This document shows, piece by piece, positions 33,474 through 43,769 of a stretch of DNA of 64,000 nt. The notes under the pieces were generated by a model. It did no database searches, was not told where the DNA came from, and worked only from the letters and a program-made list of their open reading frames with translations. This DNA comes from Athripsodes cinereus. Its lineage: Eukaryota; Arthropoda; Insecta; Trichoptera; Leptoceridae. The translations under genes and the position numbers were made by a program. The stretch is from positions 26,980,000-27,043,999 of the forward strand of contig OX388314.1 in the NCBI GenBank assembly GCA_947579605.1, in the 5' to 3' direction. The number at the start of each line of letters is the position of its first letter. Positions within the stretch are counted from its first letter, which is position 1.

Positions 33474-36400
33474 ACTACCGGTCTTCTGCTCGTCCTTCTC
33501 CTGGGAAGAGAGATGCCGAGTGGTCAGACTGGTTAGCCTCTGTTGAACTATTCCATCTTACCTGTCATTTAAACGAAGTTGTCATTACCAGTGGTTCGGA
33601 CAATCGTCCTCACATCAATTTTAAAATTCGCCATGTTCCCTTTAGAGCCCTCTTAGATACTGGAGCTGCAGTAAATATATTGGGTAGAGATACTTATAAA
33701 ACTTTTACAACCTTAGGCTATACCCTGCAACCCTATGTTCAAACATTGTTTGGTGTTAACAGTTCCTCTTTCCAGTCTATTGGAAAGATCATTCTTCCTC
33801 TTTGCTTTGATAACAAGACTGTTCATGTTACTTTTATTGTGGCCCCTTCTGTTTCTCATGGTATAATTTTGGGTGTCCCATTTCTTGAAAACTCCGGCTT
33901 AGCACCACGACTCTTTCCGAATAATAATAATTCTTTGACAAATCCAATAGCTAGTAAACACATATTTGTTACATCTTCGTCTCCTTCTTGCCTAGTTTCT
34001 GCCAATAATCTTACTCCAGCACAATGTTCTGAACTGAATGAAGTCAAAGAACTATTCTCAACGATTTCTTATGAAACCAAAGGCTTAGGTCGTACCCATC
34101 TTATAAGTCATGTTATCGACACGGGCGACAATCTGCCTGTAAAACAGAAAACTTACCCCCAATCACATGTCAGAAGAGAACAACTTTGTACTGAAATTGA
34201 TGCCATGTTAAAAATGGATGTAATCGAACCTGCCCGTAGCCCTTGGCTAAATAATGTTTTTATTGTACCCAAAAAAGATGGTACTGGTCGATTTGTATTA
34301 GACCCTCGTAGATTAAATGACGTCACTAAGACCGACTGCTATAGACTTCCCAATATCAATCGCATATTAGATAACCTTCGTGATACCAAGTTTCTTACAA
34401 GTCTTGATTTAAGTCACGGTTTTTGGCAATTACCCCTATCACTCGAAAGCCGTCCAAAAACTGCCTTTTTTGTGGAAGGTAGAGGACAATACCACTTTAA
34501 AGTCACCCCATTTGGACTGAAGAATATACCTGCTGAAATGCAAAGACTCATGGACAAACTCTTTTCTGATCTTGGTGATCATGTTTTCTGCTATCTGGAT
34601 GATATCTTAATTTGTAGTCCTACATTTGAATCTCACATTGCCTCCTTGAAGACCGTATTTCAACGCTTAAATGAAGCCAATCTTACTATAAAGTTAAAGA
34701 AATCTGTTTTTTGTAAAGATTCATTAAAATATCTTGGTCACGTCATCAACCAAGACGGTATTACTACCGACCCCGAAAAAATAAATGTAATGTTAAATTA
34801 TCCACGTCCCACTTCAACTAAGGAACTAAGAGGTTTCCTTGGAATGTGTTCTTACTATAGACGTTTTATCAAATCATTTTCTGCTATTGCCTCTCCTCTT
34901 TGCAAGTTGACAAGTAAGAAATTTAATAAACAATTTTCTTGGAATAATGAAGCCGAACAATCTTTCATTGCTTTAAAATCTGCCATGATAACGGCCCCTG
35001 TATTGAAACCCCCTGACTATTCGCTACCTTATATACTTACTTGCGATGCTAGTGCAATAAGCATAGGTAGTTTCCTTTCACAAAAATCTCCTGATGGAAC
35101 TGAGCATGCCATAGCTTATTTCTCCCGTAAACTTTCTGATACTGAACAACATTATTCCACTACTGACCGCGAATTACTTGCTGTCGTAGACTCTGTACAT
35201 CATTTTCGTAGCTACTTAGAAGGTACTCATTTTACCCTTATGAGCGATCATGGATGTTTGAAATATCTAAAAACCATTTCTTCTCCCAGCGGACGTTTAG
35301 CCAGATGGGCTATGCGTCTATCACAATACAGTTTTGATTTTGTTTATAAGAAAGGTTGTGAAAACAAACTTGCTGATGGACTCAGTCGAATTCCTGTTTC
35401 TGCTTTCACTTTTCCTTCTGTTTATACCAATGTCTCCGATCCATGGTATCGTAAAGTCTACAAATCTTGTGAAGAAAGACCTCAAGACTGCCATAATTTC
35501 ATGTTAGAGGATGGTCACCTCTATAGATACTGTAAAAATAAGAAACCTAATAATTCTTCCCCAGATTCTTCATTTTGGAGACTTGTTGTGCCTTCTGATC
35601 AACTTGAACCTTTAATTTCAGAATTTCATGATAACAATTGCCATCCTGGAGTTTTAAAAACTCATGCCTATCTTTCTCAAACTTTCTATTGCCGTGGTTT
35701 ATTGTCCACCATTAAGGATTATGTAAAGCAGTGCCAAACATGTAAGGCATATAAACATAATAACCAAGCGCCTCATGGATTAATGAAAAACCCAAAACCC
35801 GTTACTAAACCTATGGAATCATTGAGTATTGACCTGGTAGGACCATTGCCCATGTCATATAAGCGCAACGTGCATATCCTTACTGTTGTAGATATCTTTA
35901 CCAAATATCTTTGGGCTTTTCCACTACGAAACCCTACAGCTAAAGAAATAATCAAACTACTCGAGGAACGAATTTTTCTTCCCTATTGTATTCCGCGGTG
36001 TGTTGTCTTGGACAACGGCCGACAGTTCGTTGCTAAAGAATTTAAATCATTTTTACATTCTTATGGTATCAATGACTTGTTTTATAACGCATATTATCAC
36101 CCACAGAATAACCCCGTTGAAAGATACAATTCTACTCTTCTTACTGCTCTTTCTATATTGGTAGAAAATGATCAACGTTCTTGGTGTTCCAAGCTTCCAA
36201 AAATCTGTTCTTGTATTAATAGTACTGTAAATGTAACCACAGGTTACTCTCCCTATTTCCTTGTACATGGTACAGAATATGTTCCTCATGCCTCCTTCCA
36301 TAGAACTGTCAATGCCTCTGATAGTGGTACCTTAGAAACATTTGCCGAACAACGTCAACGTCGTTTATCAGAAATGAACGCGCTTTACGACGAAATTTCC

Positions 36401-36661
36401 TCCTCATTGACCAAGGCTTTCCATCGTAATGCCGATAGATATAACCTTCGTCGCAAAACTCTTCGTCTGGACATAGGTCAAATTGTCTGGAGAAGGTCAT
36501 TCGTTCATAGCAACGCTGCGAATTATTTTTCAAAGAAATTGGCACCTCGTTTCATCAAGTCTCAGGTTCACCGAATCATATCCCCTAACGTATACGAGCT
36601 ATGCGATGTAGATACTGGAGCAATGGGAAACTATCATGCTAAGGATATCATTAAGTTCTGA
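33446..36661 (+). CDS. pol: Pol of the gypsy element: protease, RT, RNase H, integrase
   Basis: The frame is open from 33446; a TTG at 33680 starts its last 993 codons, but the protease motif DTGA (33656-33667) lies before it, so entry by frameshift is the sensible reading. Numbered from 33680: RT with FVLDPRRLN, SHGFWQLPL and YLDD at 305-308; RNase H with Asp456 and TDRELLAV; integrase zinc site H650, H655, C685, C688 and catalytic D718, D778, E814 (D-D-35-E); a C-terminal GPY/F-like region (KLAPRFIKSQVHRI). There is no chromodomain and no env. The motif 'FGLKNIPAEMQR' differs slightly from the usual NAPATFQR. All catalytic residues are present. Confidence 0.93.
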   Translation, partial: PVSTSKKLVNYRSSARPSPGKRDAEWSDWLASVELFHLTCHLNEVVITSGSDNRPHINFKIRHVPFRALLDTGAAVNILGRDTYKTFTTLGYTLQPYVQTLFGVNSSSFQSIGKIILPLCFDNKTVHVTFIVAPSVSHGIILGVPFLENSGLAPRLFPNNNNSLTNPIASKHIFVTSSSPSCLVSANNLTPAQCSELNEVKELFSTISYETKGLGRTHLISHVIDTGDNLPVKQKTYPQSHVRREQLCTEIDAMLKMDVIEPARSPWLNNVFIVPKKDGTGRFVLDPRRLNDVTKTDCYRLPNINRILDNLRDTKFLTSLDLSHGFWQLPLSLESRPKTAFFVEGRGQYHFKVTPFGLKNIPAEMQRLMDKLFSDLGDHVFCYLDDILICSPTFESHIASLKTVFQRLNEANLTIKLKKSVFCKDSLKYLGHVINQDGITTDPEKINVMLNYPRPTSTKELRGFLGMCSYYRRFIKSFSAIASPLCKLTSKKFNKQFSWNNEAEQSFIALKSAMITAPVLKPPDYSLPYILTCDASAISIGSFLSQKSPDGTEHAIAYFSRKLSDTEQHYSTTDRELLAVVDSVHHFRSYLEGTHFTLMSDHGCLKYLKTISSPSGRLARWAMRLSQYSFDFVYKKGCENKLADGLSRIPVSAFTFPSVYTNVSDPWYRKVYKSCEERPQDCHNFMLEDGHLYRYCKNKKPNNSSPDSSFWRLVVPSDQLEPLISEFHDNNCHPGVLKTHAYLSQTFYCRGLLSTIKDYVKQCQTCKAYKHNNQAPHGLMKNPKPVTKPMESLSIDLVGPLPMSYKRNVHILTVVDIFTKYLWAFPLRNPTAKEIIKLLEERIFLPYCIPRCVVLDNGRQFVAKEFKSFLHSYGINDLFYNAYYHPQNNPVERYNSTLLTALSILVENDQRSWCSKLPKICSCINSTVNVTTGYSPYFLVHGTEYVPHASFHRTVNASDSGTLETFAEQRQRRLSEMNALYDEISSSLTKAFHRNADRYNLRRKTLRLDIGQIVWRRSFVHSNAANYFSKKLAPRFIKSQVHRIISPNVYELCDVDTGAMGNYHAKDIIKF
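33461..33467 (+). promoter_or_regulatory. Putative -1 ribosomal frameshift heptamer A AAA AAC
   Basis: The gag frame reads CCA AAA AAC TTG TAA, so the heptamer is in the X XXY YYZ phase, one sense codon before the stop. The pol frame (-1) is open from 33446, giving a 28-nt overlap that contains the site. A AAA AAC is a classic retroviral slip sequence. A weak downstream stem (CTTC/GAAG near 33495-33510) is possible; I could not fold it. Confidence 0.75.
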
Positions 36662-38531
36662 GTCCTAGGTATGTGTTTCTCAAAAATTTTGTTGTTATAT
36701 TACATTCTGAATGTAAATCCATCAATGTAAACTTGTAATTTTGATAATGTAAAGAATTTATGTAAAAATGTAATGTTTTCTTGGGCTGCAATTTTAATGA
36801 ATAAGAAGAACTATGTCTATACATCACAGGTCAATGTTAATAGTGAATTTTGTATGTAATAACAATGTTAGACTCACAAAAGAAATTATATTTACAGTCA
36901 TAGTAATGTCAAAGGAATTATCTTTCTTTCTTCTTTAAAGCAAAATAAATTATAATACTGTTAATAGTCAAAAATTTGGTATTTCTACTCTTAAAGTACT
37001 TGTAACTTTTGCAGCCCATGTTATTGTAAACTTTTAGTTAAGAAAACTCATAGAGGCTCTTCAAGGTTCCGCTTCTGTGAGAATTTTGAATTGTTCGAAT
37101 CTTGTGGCGCCCTTAAATAATATTTTTTGTATGTTTGATCACCTTTTTTTTGTTTGCGCCCGTGGATGCATGAAGTTGCCTTTATCATCTCATATGCTAG
37201 CCGTTTTCATTAGCAACGTGTTCACAATAATCTGAACCCATCCACTGTCGCAGGCAAAAGTCATACAACATGTTAGTTTTAAGGAATTTTGTACTGTATA
37301 ACTGATGTAATTTTGACCCTCCAGTATACGAAAGTATACGAATTCTTTTGTTGTTTTCCTTAAATTTTGTGTGAACTCTTGAATCACTGAGTTATGTGGT
37401 AACTGATGAATGACTTATGACAGATGATGAATGCAAGGTACGGAAGAGTGAAGTATACATGAAAAAACGGCCGATAAAAGATGAAGTATGAAAATGCGTG
37501 AAAAGTTACCACTAATTCTCTTAGTATATCAAATCATTAATGCTAAATCTTAAATTGAGGATCAAGGTCGCATCAGTCAAATTAAAAATAAGTTTATTGT
37601 TTTCAATCTTTAGTGTGCATGGTTTTGTAAATAAATCATATGGCAAGGTTTCTCACATGGTGTGAACCTGCTGGCCATTTTGCGGCAATTTTACTGTATG
37701 GAATGCGTACCCTTACAGTAATTTCTATTTGCCTAGTATGAATGTTAAGGAGTCATTGGATGATTCGCCATCTTCCATGTACATCTCCTGGGTTAGACTG
37801 ATATAGAGATATGACTAATCGTCCTACCCTAATACAATCAGTTCTAACTCAAATTTATTTTAGTAATTATCAATTTTTTAATGCCCGACAAGCTTATTGT
37901 CCAAGTGAGGTTTGAGGACGCTCAAACAAAGAAAATTCATACAGGTCGCTTAGAGAAGCTCTGCGCGATAGGTTTGGTACCTGATATTAACCATTTGCCT
38001 GTATGAAATTGGTGGGAAGTTTCCACAAAAGAAAAATGCTATAGGGTAAAGGATTACCGCCCTTATAATAGAGGTAGATCAGATATAATTGTAATGGATA
38101 CCTCCTCTTGGAGTAAAGAAAAGTGTTTGTAAAATTGTTGAAGGTTTTGTTATATTATGTAAAAAGAATTAATTTTTTTTGTTTTGTCTTAAGCATGTAA
38201 AGGTTTACCTAGAAGTATGGCGAGAACATTGTCTACGATTCCGTATCCGCGACCTGTTCTGTCGGTGCATCTTCCTGGTCCCTTGCTTGCTTGAGACATG
38301 TCTATTTGTAAGGAATAATTAAGAATTTGTTACTAATGTCTGTTATGATAATTTGTATCCTTGTTTTGACACTCACAGTGTGGTAAAATCTATCTTGTTT
38401 TGACACTCACAGTATTGTAAAATCTTTCTTATCTTTGACACTCTTAGTTCTGTAGAATCCTTCTTATTACTGACTTTGAAACTTTTCTTTTTTTTATTCA
38501 TTTTTTTTCTTTAAAAGACCACTTGAGATGG
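36662..38531 (+). other. ~1.9-kb 3' non-coding region of the gypsy element
   Basis: No env-like frame or membrane segment is seen. 38346-38460 has three imperfect ~34-bp tandem copies ('tgttttgacactcacagt'). Before the 3' LTR there is only a weak purine tract ('gagatgg'). Confidence 0.65.
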
Positions 38532-39002
38532 TGTCATGGGACCTTTATAATTTAATATCCAAAAAATGGTACTTGTGTTGCCATCTATCGAAATCCTGTG
38601 AAAGCCCTGGCCCCTATCTAGAGAAATCGTAAATACCTTTTGCTATTATCATAAAAACAGATTCCTTCTTCTTGATCCTTTTCCGGGAGTCAGCCATTTT
38701 GGCCAGTCTCCTGCTATTCTTCTTACAATAGACATAGCAGGGGCTCGCTCCAAATAAAAATGTCTCTTCTCTTCTACAAAATACTGTGAGTGTCGCTATA
38801 ATAATGTAATTCAGTATTAAAAACTGTGAATTGTTTTGTTTGGTGTAATAATAATCTGTGTAACCATATTCTTCGTCAATAAACTGATCATACAACATCA
38901 TGCTAGTGTTTCCTTAGCACAACCACCACAATAAATTTACCCAACGATAAACCCTGAGAGAGTCACTGAAATCTGCCGACTATGGGAGAAATGTTACAGT
39001 TT
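38532..39002 (+). repeat. 3' LTR
   Basis: Identical to 29902-30372 with no indel, which implies a recent insertion or gene conversion. Confidence 0.95.
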
Positions 39003-39737
39003 GAATGTTACAATGTATAGGTGTTAATACTTATATTCTAATGAATTTTTGTTTGTATTATGTGCACAATATATTTTTCATGTCATTACTACATTCACAA
39101 TATATTTTTTATGACTTTAATATATTGTTCTTCACAATGTATTATTTTATGATATTACTGTAAGCACAAAGATATTATATGTATTAGGTATTTTATTGGT
39201 AGAAGCTTTTGTAACTATTTGTGTAATAGGTATTATAATTTTTTCTGTTGAAGGCTATTATGGCCGTTCACTGTTTAGAGAAATAAATAAATGCTCTAAG
39301 CCAGTGCCACTTTTTCAGCAAAGGTGTGATATGAGAACCTTTTTCCTCGCGGAAAATAAGATTTGCAACGCCATTGATTTCCATTTGAAAAAGGGCTTAG
39401 TTCGATGATAATGATGATATCATCTCTATGATGTTGTTACTTAGGTTAAAACTTATACCAAAACATATTAAATTATAAAGGAAAATATATAGGTGATTCG
39501 ATAGTGTCAAATAATTTTAAAACCATGTGGCTTTATAAACTGAATACACCTTCATTCAGTTAAAACGCGTTAGTATAACATTTACATACGCCAAAAATTA
39601 ATTTAATTTGAGTTGAATGTCAAAATGTCAATTCCTATCTGCATATATTACACGACGCAACTATGTACATAAAGTATAACAAATACTATATTTGTGTATT
39701 TAAAAAAAAAACAAGAAAATTGCAATGTTTTGGTTAC

Positions 39738-40008
39738 ATAGATGTATGTGCTCTTCCGGGCTTACCGCGTCTCGTTTATCTCCCTCCTCCGTCTTTAAGT
39801 TTTGACTCTACTGATTAAGTAGCTTTCAAAAGTAGATCTGAAGAAGCACATACATACTTTTGAATATGACTCAGCCACACATTAGGGTGGCACCCTCCCT
39901 CACCCATGGATGTTGCAGGAAAATGACTCAGTCAGTAGAGTCGAAACGTAAAGACGGAGGAGGGAGATCGACGAGACGCGGTAAACCCGGAAGAGCACAT
40001 ACATCTAT
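39738..40008. mobile_element. MITE with ~75-bp inverted arms
   Basis: 'atagatgtatgtgctcttcc' (39738) is mirrored at 39990-40008, and the arms continue through 'accgcgtctcg', 'tccctcctccgtcttta' and 'gactctactga'. The loop is ~115 bp. The 65-codon frame at 39860 is made by the right arm and is not a gene. Confidence 0.85.
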
Positions 40009-40089
40009 AAATGAAGACCACGAAAGCCTGCAACAACTAATTTTGGTTACATTTTGAGAAGAGAGAAATGCGACTTATACTGATAATTA

Positions 40090-40290
40090 TTCAGGGGGAA
40101 ATATCAGGGAGAAATAGACCAGGGCGGAGAAGAATCCTTTGGCTCCACAATTTAAGACAGTAGTATAGAAGAAGCTCCAATGTTAAGGGCCGCAGTTAAC
40201 AAGGTGAAAATAGCCCTGATGATCACCAGCAATCTATCATCTTCTCTTCAGTTGTGCTTAAGAAAGCTCTTGAAAGTCTGGCCCAAAAGT
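40090..40290 (+). pseudogene. RTE-like LINE C-terminus, frameshifted
   Basis: One frame reads GRNRPGRRRILWLHNLRQ then stops. Another (from ~40182) reads LRAAVNKVKIALMITSNL and ends in TAA near 40290. Together they match the 'GRRRxSWLKNLRxW...LFRAAVxKVxIAxMIxN' end of arthropod LINE proteins. At least one frameshift and one stop. Confidence 0.6.
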
Positions 40291-40385
40291 AAATAAATTA
40301 TGAGTCTTGTTACATAATATCTGTGAAATATGGATCTTTCATTTAATTTAAAGAAATTTGTACCATAATGAAAATTTCCTTCAGT

Positions 40386-40541
40386 AAACTAACAGCGTGT
40401 TATAAACATGCGAGTCGTCCTCTCCGTACGAATAAAAATAATATATTTAGGATGTGTAGCACACTTCATCGCAAATCGGGATGTTTTACATGTAGGTACC
40501 TGCCTTTTACAGGACATTCGAAAATTTACGGTAAAGAGTGT
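40386..40541 (-). repeat. Dispersed repeat DR250, partial
   Basis: 'ataaacatgcgagtcgtcct', 'cacacttcatcgcaaatcgg' and 'ctgccttttacaggacattc' are in family order. Confidence 0.65.
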
Positions 40542-40984
40542 AAAAGGTGTTCTTTGCCGTAAATTCCGCTTTGCTATATTGACAATATAATATTAATCTA
40601 TAATAATAAAAAACGTGATGGTTTCAAAACATTTTTTTACAGTATTTTTAACAATTTAAATTTACATTTATACACTCAATAAATAGTTGGTACCACGTAA
40701 ATTATTGCCAAATAGTGTTTTTATTGAAACGATTGTTGTTTTATATGTTGAAATGAAATGAAATAAATAAAAAATAATTACTTATGTACACTAATAACTT
40801 AATGGACTTTATGATTTTCAATTCCATAATATTTTAGGTGCATTAAAATTACACGCATCTCATTTCATCAAATTAATCCTACAGCACAAACATATTAATG
40901 GTGTACATCAGGGTTTCCCAATTCTGTGCCCGCAACCAAATGTTCAAATAACGAAAAAAATATAATTTTTATTTATTTATTTAT

Positions 40985-41132
40985 TATACCATCACGGCAC
41001 ATCCCACAAGTGGGGTAGCCAGCAGATCAGCTGCATGTAAGAAACATGCAAACCGTCCTCTGCGTGCCAATATAAGATCAAGACATTCAGGATGGGTGGC
41101 AAACCTCATCGCTGAATTTAAGATGTAAAATG
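40985..41132 (-). repeat. Dispersed repeat DR250, 3' two thirds
   Basis: It runs from 'accatcacggcacatccca' to 'gctgaatttaagatgtaaaa' and is close to the consensus. Confidence 0.75.
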
Positions 41133-41277
41133 TAATAATATAATTGTATAATATAAATAAATAATATATATAATATATATAAATGTAATAATATAATATA
41201 ATTGTAAAATATAATTTTTAGTATCATGAAAAGTAATATATCTATTTGGTAATACATATATCAAGATATATCTATTT

Positions 41278-41335
41278 GGCGTTCCGTTCTCTCTTCCTAC
41301 CCACTTTGGACACGGTGTGAGGGTAGGTATAGTGT
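41278..41335 (+). repeat. RTE-like LINE 3' UTR scrap
   Basis: 'ggcgttccgttctctcttcc' and 'acacggtgtgagggtag' match the UTR parts at 1320 and 13880. Confidence 0.5.
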
Positions 41336-41814
41336 AGCATAGCATAAAGCAATAACCTTTTGAAAAAATAAGCCTTCAAAAACCAAAAAGTGTACTCTCT
41401 AACATAAGCTAAGCTTTCATGAAACATTTAAAAATTCCTTACCTAAATCGTAAACGTACAAAATCTGAGTGGAAGTCTCAAAACATCAGACACAACAAAA
41501 TTGTGAAAATTTAGACTTAAAACACAGGTATTTTTAAACATTACTAGAGGAAAATATTCTTTAACGAAACCAAAGAGATCGTGAAATATACAAAATCGTA
41601 AATTTGGCAACGTAGAAAAATTGAGTGCAAGTAAAATCACCAAATATTTCACTATTTTTTTAGTACCTACTCTCAATTGGGCCCATGCGACAAAAAGGTT
41701 AGAGAGCTCTGATGTACATGTTTATATTTTGATACAAATTAAAGTGTTTTCTTTGATGTCAAAAATAGTTTATAATTATGTAATACTCATCTCTCTTCTA
41801 ATAACATGAATAGA

Positions 41815-42567
41815 CAATTCACACAGATCGAGATAGTCCCAAACTAAGATACGAATCTTGTATTACGGATACTATCACAACGATACACATATTATTATTA
41901 TACACAATTCACTAAACACAATATATCATACATGTAACACCAGACCCAGGACAATTTGAAAAAGGCTATTCTTCACTTTGCCCTAGCCGGAAATCGAACC
42001 CGGGACCTCGTGGCTCAAAGGTAGTGTTGTGGAATTCTCAAGAAATAATTTTTCGAGAAATTTACCAAGAAATTTCTCGAAGTAGAGAATTTTCCGAGAT
42101 TTTTTTTTTTATTTTTTATTTAACAGTATAATAATAATAAATACTTCATTCAATCAATCAATAACAATGTACAAATGTTGAGACAATTTATCACCAATAG
42201 GGTACCTACCTACATAGAAAAAGTGCTAGTAACTGGTGAAAAATCTTGATGTTTGACACCCCACATACCCATATTTAAGTTTAAAAAACATTGCAGGTAC
42301 GTACATGAAAAAAAAGTGTTAATAACTTCTGATTTGGGCCTTAATCAGCCCCACAAATTTTTGGATCAATAATGTTGGCTGCGAAGTGTATTGGGCGAAA
42401 GGTCATAATACTACTAAGAAAAATTATGGAGAGAAATTTCTCTTCCATCAGAGGAGAAATTCTCGGAGAAATTTCTCGTTCTCGAGATATTTCTCTGGAG
42501 AATTTTCTCTTCTCACATCACTACTCAAAGGTAAGAGCGTTACCTCTGCGCCACACCGACGCCATCA
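41815..42567 (-). mobile_element. tRNA-derived SINE, split by a hAT-type MITE
   Basis: The SINE head is at the right (42567-42532), with box A TGGCGCAGAGG, a perfect match to TRGYNNANNNG. It continues at 42021-41815 after the inserted element, with box B GGTTCGATTTC (near 41990), then 'caaattgtcctgggtctggt' and a 3' body that ends 'gatctgtgtgaattg'. The intact relative is at 62312-62662. This box order and spacing show tRNA ancestry. Confidence 0.85.
42022..42523. mobile_element. hAT-type MITE, 502 bp, perfect 8-bp TSD
   Basis: The ends TAGTGTTGTG and its near-inverse CATCACTA are flanked by 'ctcaaagg' on both sides (42014-42021 and 42524-42531). The interior is rich in 'gagaaatttctc' palindromes. 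Removing it together with one TSD copy makes the SINE sequence continuous across boxes A and B, which confirms the boundaries. The small frames at 42372-42575 are made by the palindromes. Confidence 0.9.
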
Positions 42568-42574
42568 ATAAATA

Positions 42575-43400
42575 AATAAATTTAATACATACCTACTATT
42601 ATTTACAGGTCCATGGTATCTACTGTCCAAACATAGGCGTGTAAGTGTATGGTCGAGCGTTCACGCGATATGATCAATTCCAAATGAGAGTCTCTATCGC
42701 CAAGATAGAGACTCTCCTTTGATTCTGTTGTTTCTTTTTTGTTCTTTCTTTTTCTGTCTCGCTGTTTTTTTTAATTGAACCATCATAATTCAATTTCTTT
42801 TTTTTTTCATTTTCCCTGCTGAGATCGCCTTGGCCAAAAGCTGTTATGGTCTCAGTGCAGAGTGGTATTTTAAGAATAAGAATAACAATTTGATGAAATC
42901 CCTAAATCAGACATACCAACAAGACCTAAAACTCTTCACCAAGGAAGACAGGACAGCACAAAAAAAACGATGAAACCATTTTGACCTCAACAGCCACGAC
43001 CACACAAGTTAAAATATATATTTTTAAATAAAGTCTGTTCATAGAGGTGTGCCTGTAATTAGAATGTGCTAGGTTATAATATAACAAACAGATGTCGTTA
43101 ACCGCAACATGTTTAGTGGTTTAATGCTAGACTAATTATTAATTAGCTACATAGACTAGATAATAGGGGTGCCGGGTAGGTACTACTATTGTACTAGAAG
43201 GTATCTATTGTATACCTAGTACTTCACGCGGAAATTAGAGAATATTATAATGTATCGTTATTTGGTATACGTAATTATGTCCATAATATAAAAAATGGAA
43301 CTAATATTTAGTACCTATTATAAAACACAACGAATTTGTAGCAATATTCACGCTAAATTGTTGTCACTTGTTAAGAAATTTGACATATTTATATTAATGG
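42575..43400. other. No recognisable gene; one short hairpin
   Basis: 42686-42715 is a perfect 12-bp stem ('agagtctctatc', loop of 5). The rest is AT-rich with poly-T runs. Confidence 0.5.
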
Positions 43401-43401
43401 G

Positions 43402-43765
43402 TACGTCCAGATAGTAGGATGCGAACGTCAATCACCAATCTTCAATCATTCAGTGAACTTTTGGAGCACTCGCCGAAGAAAATATTCGTGCCAACGTCAT
43501 GCTCTCCGAATATTGGTGATTGACGTTCGCATCCCACACTGAGAAAAATACTGAAAACGAATCATTGGTACGATACTATCAGATTAGGACCAGAGATCGT
43601 ACAAACGATTCATTGGTATAAATCTATAATATTAACTCTTCGCAAACAAATCATTGGTAAATTTACCAACAACTTGTTTGCGAAGAGTTAATATTATAGA
43701 TTCGTACCAATGATTCGTTGTGAAATTTCGTTAGTATTTTTCTCAGTGCACTATCTAGACGCAGC
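43402..43765. mobile_element. Foldback element, second copy of the 2995-3466 family
   Basis: The left arm 'cgtccagatagtaggatgcg' and the right arm ('gattgacgttcgcatcc' then, after the nested element, 'ctatctagacgcagcc') are inverted copies. The right arm is interrupted at 43535 by a second foldback. Confidence 0.8.
43537..43748. mobile_element. Nested foldback 'CACTGAGAAAAATACT', short copy (212 bp)
   Basis: The ends CACTGAG and CTCAGTG are flanked by 'ca' on both sides (2-bp duplication). Compared with the full copy at 61594-61851, the right arm lacks 46 bp between two occurrences of 'gtaccaatgattcg'. Confidence 0.85.
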
Positions 43766-43769
43766 CTAT

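Larger units (their letters stand above)
29902..39002 (+). mobile_element. Complete Ty3/gypsy LTR retrotransposon, ~9.1 kb
   Basis: It has two ~471-bp LTRs identical at every base compared, a primer-binding-site-like sequence after the 5' LTR, gag with a CCHC knuckle, and a pol frame with PR-RT-RNaseH-IN in Ty3/gypsy order. There is no env-like frame. Flanks 'gtatgt' (29896-29901) and 'gaatgt' (39003-39008) match at 5 of 6 positions and could be an imperfect target duplication, but I do not see a clean one. Gag and Pol frames are unbroken, so the copy may be active. Confidence 0.95.

Noticed and set aside
39860..40057. Arg/Gly-rich 65-codon frame
   Set aside because: It is read across the right arm of an inverted-repeat element; the left arm codes for nothing comparable.
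40910..40935. hAT end 'cagggtttcccaattctgtg'
   Set aside because: No mirrored partner or 8-bp duplication was found nearby.
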